NCBI GenBank assembly: GCA_016933355.1
Contig: JAFGBC010000255.1
Location: 1 to 13,784, forward strand
Source: Candidatus Aminicenantota bacterium
GTDB lineage: Bacteria; Acidobacteriota; Aminicenantia; Aminicenantales; JAFGBC01
Length of the DNA stretch: 13,784 bases
Direction of reading: 5' to 3'
Part shown: positions 12,288 to 13,784 of the stretch, one piece after another
Numbering within the stretch: position 1 is the first letter of the stretch
Layout: the number at the start of each line of letters is the position of its first letter
Program-made: the position numbers and the translations under genes
Notes under the pieces: model-generated
The model's input: the letters and a program-made list of their open reading frames with translations, nothing else
The model's database searches: none
What the model was told of the DNA's origin: nothing

Positions 12288-13784
12288 ATGCACGCGGTCG
12301 GGATCGATTCGGGGACGCAGGGGACCAAGGCTCTCGTCGTCGACGCGGAGAGCGGTCGGGTCGTCGGCCGCGGCGCGGCGCCCCACGCGATGATCGCGGG
12401 GCTGCCGCCCGGAGCGAGCGAGCAGGACCCCGCAGTCTGGCTGACGGCGCTCGAGGCGGCTTTGCGCGCAGCGCTCAAGGACGCCAAGGCCTCCCCTGCC
12501 GCCGTCGTCTCGCTCGGCGTCTCCGGCCAGCAGCACGGCTTCGTCCCGCTCGACGCCGACGGCCGCCCGCTGCGCCCGGCCAAGCTCTGGAACGACACTT
12601 CGACCGTCGCGGAAACCGAGGAGCTTCGGGCCAAGCTGGGCGGACACGACGCTTATCGCGAGAAGCTCGGCATCAGCCTGGCCGTCGGCTTCACGGCCTC
12701 GAAGATCCTCTGGCTCAAGAAGAACGAGCCGGAGCGTTTCCGGCGCCTGGCCCGGGTCCTTCTTCCCCACGATTTTCTGAATTTCGTCCTGACCGGCGTC
12801 GCCCGGATGGAATACGGCGACGCCTCGGGAACCGGGTTGATGGACGTCCGGAACAGGCGCTGGCATCCCGAAGCCGTCGCGGCCGTCGACCCGCGGCTGG
12901 CCGACGCCCTGCCCGAAATCGCCCACCCCTCGCTCCCCCTCGGATATCTCAAACCGGAGATCGCCTCCCGGTTCGGGTTCAAGAAGGTCCTCGTTTCGAG
13001 CGGCGGCGGCGATAACATGATGGGCGCGATCGGGACAGGGAATGTTTCGACCGGCGTCTGCACGCTGAGCCTGGGGACCTCGGGGACGATCTATTCCTAC
13101 TCCGCGGAGCCGTTCTCCGACCCCCGGGGCGAAATCGCGGTCTTCTGCGACAGCACGGGCGGCTGGCTTCCCCTCCTCTGCACGATGAACGTCACGAACG
13201 CCACGGAGCTGTACAAGTCTCTTCTGGGCGGGATATCGAACGAGGAGCTCGAGCGCCTGGCCGCGGACGCGCCCGCAGGCGCCTCCGGGCTGGTCTTTCT
13301 CCCGTTCGTCGACGGGGAACGCGTGCCGGCCCTTCCCGACGCGAGCGCCGCCTTCATCGGACTGAACCGGGCGGCCTTCGGCCGATCCCCCATGGCGCGG
13401 GCCGTCCTGGAGGGCGCGATCCTCAACCTCGGCTACGGGTTCGGACGCCTGAAAGAGCTCGGGCTGCGCCCGGCCGAGATCCGGGCCACCGGAGGCGGCG
13501 CCAAGAGCCGTCTATGGCTCCAGATCGTCGCCGACGTCTTCAGGACGCCCGTGGTCACGCTTCAGGAGCAGGAGGCCGCGGCCTTCGGCGCGGCGCTCCA
13601 GTCGATCTGGGCCTGGAGACGGGAGAAGGGCGAGGACGTCTCCATCCCCGGCCTGGCAGAAAGGATGGTCGTCAAGGGACGCGACTCCTTTCTCCCCGAC
13701 CCCGGACGCTCGGAGCTCTATCGGGAGACGCAGGATCGCTTCAACGCCTTGTGGCGCCGTCTCGCGCCCGTGTTCGAAAGGCCG
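12288..13784 (+). CDS. xylB: xylulokinase (FGGY family), C-terminal end cut by window edge
   Basis: Phosphorylates D-xylulose, or a related ketose, with ATP. 499 codons are present with no stop before the edge. Alignment of the end (LYRETQDRFNALWRRLAPVF) with E. coli XylB suggests only a few residues are missing. FGGY marks are GIDSGTQGTKALVVD (5-19), SEQDP (54-58), VSGQQHG (78-84, substrate binding), KLWND (99-103), GFTASKILWLKKNEP (134-148), LPHDFLNFVLTG, GDASGTGLMDV, SSGGGDNMMGAIGTG with the catalytic Asp242 (E. coli Asp233), LSLGTSGTIY, and ATGGGAKSRLW near the C-terminus. The ATG at 12288 has AAGGAGG (12276-12282) just upstream. It closes the visible part of the amino-sugar operon, which is an unusual place for a xylulokinase, so a different ketose substrate is possible. 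Confidence 0.9.
   Translation, partial: MHAVGIDSGTQGTKALVVDAESGRVVGRGAAPHAMIAGLPPGASEQDPAVWLTALEAALRAALKDAKASPAAVVSLGVSGQQHGFVPLDADGRPLRPAKLWNDTSTVAETEELRAKLGGHDAYREKLGISLAVGFTASKILWLKKNEPERFRRLARVLLPHDFLNFVLTGVARMEYGDASGTGLMDVRNRRWHPEAVAAVDPRLADALPEIAHPSLPLGYLKPEIASRFGFKKVLVSSGGGDNMMGAIGTGNVSTGVCTLSLGTSGTIYSYSAEPFSDPRGEIAVFCDSTGGWLPLLCTMNVTNATELYKSLLGGISNEELERLAADAPAGASGLVFLPFVDGERVPALPDASAAFIGLNRAAFGRSPMARAVLEGAILNLGYGFGRLKELGLRPAEIRATGGGAKSRLWLQIVADVFRTPVVTLQEQEAAAFGAALQSIWAWRREKGEDVSIPGLAERMVVKGRDSFLPDPGRSELYRETQDRFNALWRRLAPVFERP

Noticed and set aside
1..13784. Mobile elements, CRISPR arrays, tRNA or rRNA genes
   Set aside because: No transposase or integrase motifs, no regularly spaced repeats and no clover-leaf or rRNA-like sequence were seen on reading the window.

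Overview
This is a gene-dense, high-GC bacterial segment in which every stretch longer than about 150 bases is coding. Starts are mostly ATG preceded by clear purine-rich Shine-Dalgarno sites, several genes overlap by ATGA, and sigma70-type promoters sit in the few gaps. The gene set (thiamine salvage, Entner-Doudoroff-type enzymes, class I fructose-1,6-bisphosphatase, sugar and amino-acid transport, amino-sugar catabolism) fits a free-living or fermentative heterotroph. The style reminds me of Acidobacteriota or Aminicenantes-like genomes, but no marker gene is present, so the taxon is a weak inference. I see no rRNA, tRNA, CRISPR, phage or insertion-sequence signal.

Layout. (1) 1-1437, minus strand: a KDG kinase gene followed 14 bases later by a KDPG aldolase gene that runs off the left edge. 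Together they would convert 2-keto-3-deoxygluconate to pyruvate and glyceraldehyde-3-phosphate. (2) 1521-4931, plus strand, divergent: a strong sigma70 promoter drives thiM-thiE-thiL, closely followed by a YitT-family membrane protein gene. (3) 4932-5074: a 143-base intergenic region with a hairpin, a 13-base palindrome and a candidate promoter. (4) 5075-7496: class I fructose-bisphosphatase and an APC-family amino-acid permease with a TTG start. (5) 7493 to the right edge: a near-consensus promoter, which would give an almost leaderless mRNA, starts a tight operon. Its genes encode a divergent ROK-family protein, a PIG-L/LmbE deacetylase, glucosamine-6-phosphate deaminase NagB, a sodium:solute symporter, an unlisted 54-residue single-TM protein and a xylulokinase that is cut only at its last residues.

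The most interesting part is region 5. Within one operon it contains a plausible import (symporter plus small membrane protein), phosphorylation (ROK-like), deacetylation (PIG-L) and deamination/isomerisation (NagB) route for an N-acetylated amino sugar. It has no NagA-type deacetylase, so the PIG-L protein may fill that step. The ROK protein lacks the family's zinc-binding cysteines and carries a roughly 160-residue N-terminal region, so its substrate or role may differ from ordinary GlcNAc kinases. How the terminal xylulokinase fits is unresolved.
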